Below, piece by piece: positions 34,693 to 46,400 of a stretch of 64,000 nt of DNA (positions within the stretch are counted from its first letter, which is position 1; the number at the start of each line of letters is the position of its first letter). Origin of the DNA: Epiperipatus broadwayi (lineage: Eukaryota > Onychophora > Udeonychophora > Euonychophora > Peripatidae); the NCBI GenBank assembly GCA_028023455.1, contig JAQFVV010006215.1, positions 248,001-312,000 of the forward strand, given 5' to 3'. The notes beneath the pieces were generated by a model, which was not told where the DNA came from, did no database searches, and saw nothing but the letters and a program-made list of their open reading frames with translations. The position numbers and the translations under genes are program-made.

Positions 34693-35746
34693 ACCTGGGT
34701 CTCGTTTTACACAATAGATAGGTTCCTCAGAAAACACGCACAAACGAAATCGTGCAAAAATAGACATAACTTACATTGAAAAAGGTGGGATGCAGTCTGT
34801 GATTTTTCAAAATTCGCATAAAAGCAAAGCACCAACGTAAAATTACTCTAAAATTCGTGCAAAAAAAAAAAATAAAGAAATAAAATATGACTAATAAAAA
34901 ATTTCAAATTTGAAAAAAATTGATTCAAGACAAACGTTTTTTAACTATAATATTTAATTTTATTCAAAATAATATATTTTTATGCATAATTTACAGTGCA
35001 GTAATTTACATTTTTTATACATGTTTTAATTATTATAGCTATTTGTCGAAAAACACGTTCATTGCAAATAACTAGTGCCAACTCCACACTCATGTTGTGT
35101 CAATGGTTTTTTGGTGACAACGTAATTAGTAATTAATCTTTGAGATGATGATTTTATTAATTGTTTATGAAACTAACAACTAAAAATTAAATTCTTATTT
35201 TTGTCTTTAATTTTCAATTCCGTTTAAAAATCAAATTTCACATCACATTATTTCAAGTTGCTGTAAGTAATTTTTAAATTGTTAATGAGAATTAAAAATC
35301 AGATTTTAATTTTTAATTGTCAAATTTAATTGTGCCCACTGCTCACCTTTTAAAAATAAACTTGTGGACACTAAATGATTAATAATTGATTACATTCTTT
35401 TTTAAAAAGCAAAAACAGAATGTGATTTAAAATGCAAAATTAACACACACAATGTTTGAACAAATTTACATTATAATCTTGTAAAATTTAATGTGTGTAT
35501 ACATAAAATGTGGAAATCATGATTTTAATTTCATTATTGTATAAAATCTTACTATTATAAAGCACTGAAAATATTGAAATTACTAAGTTGAAAGTTGAAT
35601 TCCAATAAGGTGCTATTACTTTCAATAAAACATAAGTGCGCAAAATCTATTATTTAAAGCAATATCGGAGTTCGACTTCCGGTGAAACACGAATCGCGTA
35701 ACTTCAAAATCGTGTTAAATAAGTCCACATAAAAAGAGACCCAGGT
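34693..35746. mobile_element. 1.05-kb terminal-inverted-repeat element
   Basis: ACCTGGGTCTC (34693-34703) returns as GAGACCCAGGT (35736-35746), with weaker inverted similarity inward (CGTTTTACAC against the right-end complement TTTTTATGTG). Both flanks are the same 25-bp minisatellite, so it clearly inserted there. I cannot define a target duplication because the flank is itself repetitive. The inside is AT-rich without a transposase frame, so it is non-autonomous. The superfamily is unassigned. Confidence 0.7.
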
Positions 35747-35895
35747 ATGCATGAATTAAATATATGTCTATGTACATGAATTAAATATGTGTCTACATAC
35801 ATGAATTAAATATGTGTCTACATACAGGAATTAAATATGCATCTATTTACATAAATTAAATATGCATCTGTATACCTGAATTAAATATGTGAATA
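35747..35895 (+). repeat. 25-bp minisatellite array
   Basis: Five to six units such as CATGAATTAAATATGTGTCT followed by ACATA. Continues the array interrupted by the TIR element. Confidence 0.85.
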
Positions 35896-35967
35896 TATTC
35901 AAATATAATTATTGGCTACTGAATAATTAGATGAAAAGGATTAATCCAAATATAAATCAAACTTACC

Positions 35968-36482
35968 TAAGAGTATATTTAAACAAGACATTTATTTTAT
36001 ATAGCGCAATGTTTTTATAAACTGTAATACCAATAAGCTAATATACATGCACTTTGTAGATGTCACTATATAAATGAATACTCCCACTTTTTCAAACACA
36101 AGATAAAGTCTTTGGGAAAAGATAGAATGAATCCATCTATCTTTTTGACCCAAACGTATATGTATGGGCAAATCTTAAGTGTTTGAAAATGAGAGCATGA
36201 AGTTGTTAATTGATCACTTTAAATTACTTTTTTACTATGTGAATGAATGACGCTTGTGAAATTTCTAGAATTTACGATATGTCATGCTTATTAAATTAAA
36301 CTTATGTAAACAAGACATTTATTTTATATAGCACGTCATGATGTTTTTATAAACTGTAATACCAATAAGTTAATGCACATGCACTTTGTAGATGTCACTA
36401 TATAAATGAATACTCCCAAAATGAATACTCCCACTTCTTTGGGAAAAGATAGAATGAATCCATCATCTATCTTTTCAACCCA
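35968..36482. repeat. Insertion of two tandem FB3-related units
   Basis: Absent at the matching place in the right LTR-like copy (near 41270). It holds two copies, about 325 bp apart, of a unit beginning AACAAGACATTTATTTTATA and containing TATAGCGCAATG, TGCACATGCACTTTG and AGATAGAATGAATCCATC. The TATAGCGC-to-CACATGC order is shared with FB3 (21430-21490), so this is the same or a sister family. Confidence 0.6.
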
Positions 36483-37429
36483 GGGCATTAATAGACATGT
36501 CTATGAATATGCGCATACAAGGAGAATATAAACACACAGAAGGAGAATTTAAACTTGAGTAATGATAAAGGAATTATCCATGATGTACACATGGATATCT
36601 AAACAAATCCCTACTGTGTGAATGCTGGCAGAACAGGATTAAGGAATATAAATGATGTACACTGTATGATCATCAATGATGGCACCAAGCATCAGATAAG
36701 TTATCTATGAAATGGGCTAACTGATCTATGGAACCTGAACTGCAGAACTATTAGGAGTGTTATTCAAATATCATTACTTTAATAAATTATGGTTATATAA
36801 AATATTTTATCAGTTTCATTTCATGTCATCCATTTTCTAGTGTACTTGTTCACAGGAATTTCATGTTTTCTGAGCTATGTTTGGAACTCTAGTGGTTCCA
36901 TTTGGGAAACCAAACAGATAATTTTCTAGATGTTTTGTCTTTTTAATGCTACACCCTCTGATGAACAGTAAATATTGTTGTAGGGGGAATAACATCAGCA
37001 TTGGGTAACACCAATCATTCTTTCCTTTCTACAATATGCTCATCAGGAAATAAATCAATCATCAGAGAGAATGGAAACCCTAATCTGTTTAAATTTGTCA
37101 CCCTATCATGAGGCAAAATCTAGCTAGCCTGCCCATAGACATAAAAAGCTAGATGGAAAAAAGGAGACAAAGAAATTAAATGAGGAAACATGGAAGGAGA
37201 AGCAAATTATGATTCTGTAAGTTGTGAATAGTGCACACAGTGTAAGGATGTGAAATGAAATGAATAAGGAGAAACTGAGAGAACTAAATAAAATGAATGG
37301 TACACCAGGAATAAAATAGGCATAATGGAGAAGTTGAAGCAAAATCATGGTATGGGGGATGGGAGAGAGAAGATAATAAAATTGTCAAAGAATCAATATC
37401 AAAAGAAAAGTAAATTGCAAGTTAATAAA

Positions 37430-39060
37430 ATATAGATGATAACTAGAGCAAGGACAAAAATGTTGAACATGAAAGCTGAGAAGAACCTTCCTAGTGAAGA
37501 ACAAAAGCAAGAAGGAAGTGATCCTAAATAAGATGATCAGAAACAAATGGAAGAAACCCAGAATGTAGATGATGCATCCATGTTAATTCAGTTAGTAGAA
37601 ATGTTTAAAGCTGAAAATAAAAAGAGAGACCAACAAAGAGATGTTAAGAAACAAAGAGAGGAGGACATCAAAAAAGAAATCAATAAAGAAAAGATGATAA
37701 AAAATGAGAAGATGGAAAACAGATTGAAGAAGCAAACCAAAGAATAGAGAAACAAATTAGAAAAGCAATTGCTAGTCAAAATGAAAAAAATTAACTAATC
37801 AGATTACTGACCAAATATTGAGAGTTAAAGGAGAGGTCATGGAAGAAGTCAAAGGGTCTCTGAATTAATGTGAAGGCATGGATATGAAGATAGAAAGAAT
37901 CCAGGAATCCATGCAGGAGCCATCCAAGTAAAAGAACTCCAAATAAAAACCAGCTATACACTGCCAGAGCAACATATACCTGACAAGGGTAAGCAAATGA
38001 AGGGATAAATCAGTACCAAAACAAATTTAGAAGAACCCCAAAATTATTCAAGAAATGCTAATAACCAACTGCATGTCAGGGATTGTAAACCAGTTCCTTA
38101 AATTACAGATATTTTCAGGGGGCTCTAATGAAGCACCTATTAAATAACTGAAAAGCTTGTAGAGGTACTTCAATACTAATGCCATGATTGAAGAGGTGAA
38201 ATGGACAATATATTGGTCATTTACAGGGTGCAGCTCAAGCATGGTGGGAGTCACTATTTAGTCAGCCCAACATTTTCAATGATTTTAAAAAAGGCACTTG
38301 TGAACTGATATTGGAGTGATGATTGTCAGGAGGGCATCAAATATAAGGTATCAAGGAGAAATGCCTTCCTGGTGAACACTATACCTCTTTTTTCTGAAAA
38401 CAAGTGGCCAAGTTAAGGGCTCTGACAGCAGATCCCCCAATGGAACTCCAAATCATCTGGATGATTTGACACAGTTTTCCCAGCTAAATTGAGAGAACTG
38501 CTGATTGGGATGGATCAATCCATTGAGCAGGTGGCTGAGCTGTTAACAGAAATGACAATGCAATAAACAAAGATGGTGGGTCCAAACTTGCAAGTAAAGC
38601 CCTATATAGGAAGGATGATGGACCAAGAATAAAAAGTGCTCTCAAATATAAAATGAAGATACCTCCATGATGCTACAGTAACCATGATGCACCATCATGG
38701 TATTATAGCAGAAGAGGAAGAAGAAAAATTTACCAGGCAGCATTCATAGTCCTACCATAATCTGAATAGTTAAAAAATCAGGAAGTGTATCCAACATTAA
38801 CCAAGGAAATACTTATTAAGAATATGATTCATTATTCCATTTCAGAACAAATAATTAGACAAACCAGGAGTATATCACCTCACAGCATAAAGAATTACTA
38901 TCAGAGAACAGATCATGATCCCCAGTCTTCCAAGGCAGGATGTAGTTATACTTCTGATGAAGAAAACCAGAAAAAGCAAGATGATGAAACTGAAGCAGAG
39001 AGCAGAGGAAGGAAGAAGATACTTTGAAGAAATTGGGGGGGGGGGTAAATATTAGGAAGC
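37430..39060 (+). pseudogene. LTR-retrotransposon gag relic
   Basis: A charged, coiled-coil-like N-terminal frame (37547-37747, rich in KKRDQQRDVKKQREED-type sequence) is followed, through stops and frame changes, by a capsid-like segment. LQGAAQAWWESL with NIFNDFKK near 38220-38300 matches the L-x-G-x-A-x-x-WW and W-x-x-F-x-x-x-F order of retrotransposon gag. LRALTADPPMELQI and SIEQVAELLTEM follow. CYSNHDAPSWYYSRR (about 38675) could be a ruined CCHC knuckle. An open frame at 38785-39027 (SYTSDEENQKKQDDETEAES) is acidic and unassigned. No protease, reverse transcriptase or integrase follows before the right LTR-like repeat, so the internal region is gag-only. Confidence 0.55.
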
Positions 39061-39652
39061 ATTATAGTTTTGCCTTTAGAGCTGATGGTGGATGGTGATA
39101 ATCTTATAGGCAAGGGGATACAGTGTGTTCATGATGCTCCAATGTTTTATCCCTGCACTGCACCTACCTAAGGTTTACTTTTTTTTGAATAAGCTCATCA
39201 GAGGAGCTGGGTTTTCTATCAGTAGAATATTGAACTGTCCACCAGGTACAATTGTGTCATGGGTGTGGAGTCTATAAGACTCAAAAAGTAATTGAGCAAG
39301 GTATTCACATGGCCAGACATTTGTTTGGTCATTTTTTTCTTCAATGTGCCCTCTGGGTAGTACGTTGTGTTTGTGCTTAAACTGATATAGCTTTTATGGT
39401 ATTCATGTTGAATTGCAAACTTGTGTTCTGTGATGAGGTTTTCTGTCCATCATGGTGCTGGAGACAGGCATGCATATATAAAACCAATAGTCACCCTATC
39501 TTCAAAAATAATGAGATCAAATAAATAAGACTGTTACTAGTAATCACCAAACCAAATGGTCACCATCATTAGTAGTGAATTTTATAGTTTGTGGAATGAA
39601 ATAAAGGCAATTTCATCCCAAAATTTAGCAGAGCGTAATGAAATAGATACAT

Positions 39653-41933
39653 TGTTCCCTCACATTTTAAAATGGCTTCAAATTAAAATGTTACTGATAT
39701 AATATTGTTTTGTTTCATTAGAGCTAAATGTTTATGAATTACAATATAGAAATGGTATAATTAATTCATTAAAAAAGATAGTGTCACTTTCTTGTTTTAG
39801 GCAAAGGAAGTCAACATGTTTTGAAAAACATGTTGGTCATCATAGGTGAGATAAAATGATGATAAAAAATTGCAGGAAGTTGGAATATATAAAATGAGCA
39901 ATCGATCAATTCCAGGAGTTGTTGCAGTTGATTGATTGTAACTTCCTTTGCAGTAAATAGCAGTTCAGTATTTAGTCTGTGTACAATGAAGAATTTAAAT
40001 AATCAGACCAACTAAGTGTGGAGCCACTATGGCCAGTAATTAAAGAAGTTTGGCAGTTAAAGGGAAACCCGAGTTACCATAAACTGTAATGTGAGAAACA
40101 GCTTATTTACATGGTGAATGCTAAAATGTCTGGCTAGTAGGAATAGCTCACACTTCTTTCTACACCATGAAGAAGTCATAAAGATGAAAAAACGTGCCTA
40201 AGTGACCACCAAAAAATATACAGTTCAGCTCTAAGATAATTCCTTTTTAATGTGACGATTTAATAATGGTGAATCACCAACAGATAAATTTAATGGTAAG
40301 AAAACTCTAGATAAAGTTGAAATATTTAAAGGCATTTACAAAAATGCTGTAAGAAAAGCATTTCTGAAAGATAAAATGAAACATAGTTATTTAAAATAAT
40401 TAATTCAACAAATTGATAAAATGATATGTACCAAAATAATTTCTTATAGAATAATGTAATTGCCATTGTTGTTATTAAAATTAAAAGAAAAAACGGTTAA
40501 TCAAAATATGTCAACAGAAATGGTGAAACACAATAATGAATTCACTGATTAAAGTGATAAAACTTATAGCATTGATTTGAAGTTAAGCTTTATATTAAAG
40601 AGTATAAGAAATATATGTCAAATTGTTAAAGTTCAGCTTGCTAAATGAAATGTAGAAATTATATAATAAGAATTTAATTTAAAATAGACATACAGGGATT
40701 ACATATGCATCTATATACATGAATTAAATATGTGACTACATACAAAAATTAAATACAAGCTTCACTTTTTTGCATAAAGTGCAATTTAAATTACTTACTA
40801 CTCAAAGGTGAAGTAGAAAACTAGTATTTTATGAATTAAATATGTCTATATATCAAAATTAAATATGTTTCTATATACATGAATTAAATGTGTCAATAGA
40901 CACGAATTAAATATGCATCTACATACAGAAATTAAATATGTGTCTATATATATATGAATTAAATATGCATCTATATATGAATTAAATATGCATCTATATA
41001 CATGAATTAAATATGGGTAGACAGGAATTAAATATGCATCTACATACAGGAATTAAATATTTGACTATGTACATGAATTAAATATGTGTCTATATACCTG
41101 AATTAAATATGTGTCTATATACAGGAGTTAAATACAGATCTACCTACAGGAATTAAATATGCATCTATGTACACGAATATGTGAATATATTCAAATATAA
41201 TTATTTACTACTGAATGATTAGATGAAAAGAATTAATCCAATTATAAATGAAACTTACCTAAGAGTATGTCGCAATAGGGAATTAATAAACATATCAACG
41301 ACTATGTGCATACGAGAATATAAACTCACAGAAGGAGAATTTAAACTTGAGAAATGATAAGAGAGGTATCCATGATGTACACATAGATATCTAAATAAAT
41401 CTCTACTATATGAATGCTGGAAGAACAGGATTATAGAATATAAATGATGGTCACTATATGATCATCATCGATGGGACCAAGCATCAGAGAAGTTACCGAT
41501 GAAATAGGCTAACTGATGTATGGAACCTGAACTGCAATGAACTATTAAAAGGAGTGTTATCCAAATACTGTTATTTAAATAAATTGTGGTTATATAAAAT
41601 AATATATTTTGTCAGTTACATTTCAAGTCATCCATTTTCTAATGTATTTGTTCACAGGAATCTTATTTTTCCTGAGCTATGTTTGGCATAACTTGATCTG
41701 GATGAGTAAAGTTGTAGTAAATTGGAATTCTAGTGGTGCCATTTGGGAAACCAAACAAATAAATTTCTAGATCTTTCCTGTCTATTTAATGCTATACCAT
41801 CTGATGAGCAGGAAATATTATTGTAGGAGGGCTAATGTCAGCATTGTGTAACTCCAATGATTCTTTCCTTCCTATAATATGCTCATCAGCAAATAAATCA
41901 ATCAGAGGGGATGGAAACTCTAGTCCAATTACA
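39653..41933 (+). mobile_element. Long LTR-like direct repeat, right copy
   Basis: Starts TGTTCCCTCACATTTT and ends CAATTACA, so TG...CA ends are possible. It holds TATAAAATGAGC (about 39887), GCAGTAAATAGCAGTTCAG at the position of the polyA-like motif, the minisatellite, and a 3' part matching 35890-37092. It lacks the three insertions of the left copy. A family L2 LTR begins two bases after its end. Confidence 0.6.
40684..41180 (+). repeat. 25-bp minisatellite, main array
   Basis: Some 15-18 variant units of GAATTAAATATGYRTCTATA plus TACAT/ACAGG, with one unrelated stretch at about 40755-40835 (CTTCACTTTTTTGCATAAAG). Variation between units shows the array is old. Confidence 0.85.
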
Positions 41934-41934
41934 A

Positions 41935-44900
41935 TATAACGGTCAAAACTCCTATCTCGCTAACACACTGCAGAATTTAATCCCTGGACATGGAACTCAA
42001 CACTAGGAAGGGTTACCACCCAGAAATCCCCAAGTTCAAATCCAAAGTCTAAATTCCACAATGCCCTCTACGTGATAACGTATCTGATGCTACTAATAGT
42101 ATAACTTCCTGCCGGTTCTGGTAGTCAGGGAGAAAACAAAAGATGCTAAATCTAAAATAGCCCTGGGTTCATTTAACAATGACTTATAGATGTGCTCAAA
42201 ATAAACCCACTATGGTATGTTACTTAAATTGCACCCCGAATAAATAAAGAAAAGAAATAAATTTACAAATAATATTTTAATAATTAGATATAGAAAATAT
42301 TTTAGCTATATAAATTTGATAGCTATACCCAAAAGCACACAATATTTCTGATACCTTGTACTTGGGTTATAGTTTATATAATGTGTCTAAAATACAGTGA
42401 CATGTTAGGTATGTGCAAGCCACATAAAGTCTTAAAAGAATTTTAATAGTCTAAAACTACTTAAAATTGAAATCTTAAATTTAAACAGAGAGTCCCTTGT
42501 GAATTGTTTAGCTAAATTATAAGATCGAGCTATGCTGAGCGAACTTAGAATTCATTTAAAGTAATTACTAAAGGAAATGTATAGTGGTGCCAGCAATATA
42601 CAATGCCAAGGAATGGGTGCAGTTTCTGAGTATACAACTTTACAAAATAACATGAATAAATGGTCTTGGCTTTGGATAGGCATTTCACCTTTTATTTGGA
42701 GTATCTCTAGTCCTCTCACAGCTCAAGTCTGGCCTGCACCCAGGAGCTTCATAACTGTGGGGACATACACGAAATAATTCCCATGTTCCATTATAGCACC
42801 CTACTGGGAACCGCGGAGTAAAAAGAGGAAACAGATTTGACCATTGATGATATTTGAAAATAGTAAGGTTTCAGCACCCAGGCACATTCACTAGCATCAC
42901 AGTTAAATTTTAAATATTCTTAGTAAAAGGGCAATTCATTAAAGAACAAAATAGCTCTCTCTCAAATTTAATATTTTAATAGCCAGCAGACTCTCAACAA
43001 AGATTAGAGAAATAAACACTTATTCTAATAAATTTGTTACACATACGAAATACATTGTAAAATCATATAATAGATAGGGAGGGGGATGCGTGTTTGCAGT
43101 TTAATAAACTAAGATGACAACCATGCATTATTCAAGTTCCCTACGTAACTCGCATATGAAATACATATTGTAACGAGCACAGACGTTCGTTACATTGTTT
43201 TTTTTATATATATTATTAAACAATTAAAATAAAGTTCCATTTAAAACTTTCTTTAAAAATTAAATTAAAATATCGTCTTAAACTCTTATATATTAAGTCG
43301 CACAGATAATGATAAAAAAAATTATTAAAATAAAATTTTTATTAAAGAAAAAGGTATTTTTAAAACTAAATTTTAAAAAAGATTTGGAGATAAAATTATA
43401 TCTTTAAATTTGTCTTGAAATATATTTTTATTTGAAAACAGGGTAATTAATTAGAAATGAAATGATTGTTAATTAGTTAAATTAAAACCACTTGAATTTA
43501 AATGTAATAACCTCAGTCAGATAGAAAAAACAATAGAAACTATTACCAATGAAAGAATCCATTTAAATCACCTCACGAAGAATCATCACTCCATACCAAT
43601 TTATTCAATCCTTGACATTAATATAACATTTGGATTTATTATGAATGAATATTATTATTAAGAAATCATTGGTGATTAAATTATCTTTTCAACATATATG
43701 TGTTTGAGTGTATCAGTTTTTTATGAGATAGTGTGGAGAGTGGTGGGTCATGTGAAAGTCTGTGCTCATATACCCTATATATTACAATATGATATTAAAA
43801 TAAAACATTTACAGATATATAAAAAAAATTAACCCAAGCAGAAGTTCAGCATGCATTGAAAGACAATTTAATGAATACATAAATATGGAGTATGAGAAAA
43901 AAAAGATTAGCTATAGCCTGAAAGTTTCATGAGATCTCAGGTTAACTCTATTACCTCATTCTGACAGATCAGTCTGTGGGCATTTCCAATTTTTAATTAG
44001 AGTTTTTGAGCAAATTTTAATTTTCTTTGGGTTTGTTGTTCAGCAGCAGCATTCAGCATGTAGACTTCAGGAGCAGCATTCCCTGGGCTGGTTCATATGG
44101 GGGTTGATGGTACGGTGACAGGACATCCGATGGTGAATGATGGATGGCCAAGGCACTGGTTCCTGAGGGAAAGTAGCCTACTGCCCCTTTACCCCATCAT
44201 TCTAAGGTTAAACAATCTCAAAACTTGATTTACTGACAAAGTAAGCAAGTAAGTCCGATGACGTGAATAAAACAAGTAATCAAAAAAAAAAGAATAATGT
44301 CCAAATTTTCAGAATTACAGAAATACAATTTTGCTGTCACAATATGCATCAGACTAATAATTCATTTACAATAATCAATCAGCCCTATTTATATGCTCTC
44401 TCTGATTATACAAATCTAATCTTGCTGTGTTAAAATCCATTCATTAAATTTATTAATTAAATTGGAAAACAAGGAATGCACTTTTAATTAAATCTGTAAC
44501 TCTGTTATCTAAATCTTATTAAAATCTACTAGTAAAACTGGTGCCAACATAGTTAAAATTAGCCACTATTGTTCTTTCCCTACCTCACTGATTTAAAAAG
44601 AAAATGGCATGATTTTGAAAAACTAAAGTAAAATTTTTATATTTACAACTTTCTTTTGAATTTAATGTCCAAAATCTATTTATTACTGATATTATTTTAT
44701 TAAATGCAAACAAATATAGTGAATATAATATCACAAAATAAACAGACTCAAAACAAACTAACTTTAAACAACAATTATTTTTATAACCTTTTAAAATATT
44801 ATCACAGTATGTGTGTAGATGAGAATATGTGACCTACTTTATTGCACAAGCATATATATGTAAAATATACTCGACGGTTTGAAAATAAAACCGTTTAAGA

Positions 44901-45082
44901 CAATTTTAATTATTATAAAATCCTGAGTACCCCATTAGACATATAAATTTAGGCAGGATTTTGGTAACATATATGCAGTACACACACAATACGATAAAAT
45001 TAGGGTTTTAAATAAGGCAGGAGGGTAGGAAACATGAAGGCAAGGTGAAACAAAGATTTGTAAGGCATATATTACTGTTTCA
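41935..45082 (+). mobile_element. LTR of family L2, second copy
   Basis: Matches 31814-34613 along its length, starting TATAACGG (for TGTAACGG) and ending TGTTTCA. No matching 4-bp duplication is visible; the right edge runs into an AT microsatellite. An imperfect palindrome, TGTAACGAGC to TTCGTTACA, lies at about 43169-43195 and has no counterpart in the other copy. The 66-codon open frame at 42577-42777 lies in LTR sequence and is not a gene. Confidence 0.65.
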
Positions 45083-45689
45083 ATATATATATATAAAGGG
45101 AAGATCTTGTGTTGTGATTATATGTTTTTGTCTTTTATTTTAATGTCATGAGATTTATATACAGGATAAAAATCTTGAAATTTTGTTTCAGAACACAATC
45201 AGGTTTAGAATTGTTTTTCAGGTACTTTGCCCTAGCCAATTATGTTAACTAGTCATTAACAAGAAGTTTATATGTATCATTAACTAGAGAGAAAAGATCA
45301 CACATTAATTTAAATTGGTTAGATAAGTGTTAATTTATTGTCTGTTAAAATATAAAACACATGATTGTAATATGATATGTCCTTTAAATTTTGGTAAGTG
45401 AAGTATTATATCTTTTGAGCTTTGAAGCCATGATTTTCTTTTATCTTTTTTAAATATAAATCAATTTCTAGTTTAACAACACAAAATAATAACAGAAAAA
45501 AAATTATAATATAAATTTATTTTTTAAAAAAAAAATTAATTAAAATGCTCAAGCTAAATCATTTTCAATAGAAACTATAATAATTTAATTTTTTTGATAA
45601 AGCTAAAATACAGTGAGGTTCATTATTACAAATTCTTTTAGAATGAACAAAACATACAAGAAAGTTTTTTTTAACTTAATCTTTTACTG

Positions 45690-46400
45690 GCTATGTACCA
45701 TAGTTAATGCTATGCTAAATTTGCAAAATTAAATTTTTTATATGTGACCTTCAGTTGGAATATTTTTTATTATTTTTTAATTTAACTAAATGATCAAAAA
45801 ATTTGTAAAAGTTATAAATTCATTAAAAAAAAAAAATTCTTATTTTGTATGATAACTAGATTACCGCTACTTTTTTATTCCTTTCCCCTGATGTAAATTT
45901 GAATTCTTTTAAAAACATATAATTATAAAAATAAATATAGCTTATATTTATTAAATAAAAACATTTTTTAAATTATTGAAAATAATTTTTTAAAAAAGAT
46001 TTCTGATTGACAAATGAAATGTGCTACCAATTTTGTGCAAATTAAATTCTGCAATTTAATCATTGATATATATAGCTTTATATTTTTTGTTACCTCCTGT
46101 CATCTATTAACAAAAATAAAAACTAAAATAAATATAGCTTATATTTATTAAATAAAAACATTTTTTAAATTATTGAAAATATTTTTTTTTAAAATATTTC
46201 TGCTTGACAAATGAAATGTGCTACCATTTTGTGCAAATTGAATTCTGCAATTTAATCATTGATATATAGAACTTTATATTTTGTTGTTACCTCCTGTCAC
46301 CTATTAATGAAAATAAAAACTAAAATATATAATTTTTACCAATCATTTAAAAATATTTACGACAAGATTTCAATATAAGTATTGATATGAAGATCATTTA
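45690..46400 (+). repeat. Old dispersed repeat D2, copy 3
   Basis: Matches 23640-24150 in its first half and 29600-29740 in its second half, so it links the two and is the most complete copy. It contains the tandem duplication at 45927-46320. Confidence 0.5.
45927..46320 (+). repeat. ~197-bp tandem duplication
   Basis: AATAAATATAGCTTATATTT begins at about 45930 and again at about 46127, and the whole ~197-bp unit follows twice with small differences (GATTTCTGATTGACAAATG against TATTTCTGCTTGACAAATG). Confidence 0.85.

Larger units (their letters stand above)
30690..37092 (+). mobile_element. Long LTR-like direct repeat, left copy, with nested insertions
   Basis: Pieces of this interval match 39653-41933 in the same order and orientation: 30690-31740 with 39653-40680, the 25-bp minisatellite with 40684-41180, and 35890-37092 with 41180-41933. 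Promoter-like TATAAAATGAGC (about 30923) and the polyA-like AATAAATAGCAGTTCAG (about 30989) lie near the left end, as expected of an LTR. The left copy is longer because it holds a solo LTR (31814-34613), a TIR element (34693-35746) and a ~515-bp insertion (35968-36482). Without these it is about 2.0-2.6 kb, like the right copy. The left edge is inexact. The two copies bracket the gag relic, which fits an LTR retrotransposon with unusually long LTRs. A segmental duplication is the alternative. Confidence 0.6.

Noticed and set aside
39230-39450. Minus-strand open stretch of about 70 codons, somewhat protein-like
   Set aside because: No start, no recognised motif, and it lies inside the gag-only internal region. 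It may be a relic but I cannot support a call.
42577-42777. 66-codon open frame with tryptophan-rich peptide
   Set aside because: It lies inside LTR family L2; the aligned region of the other copy does not keep the frame.
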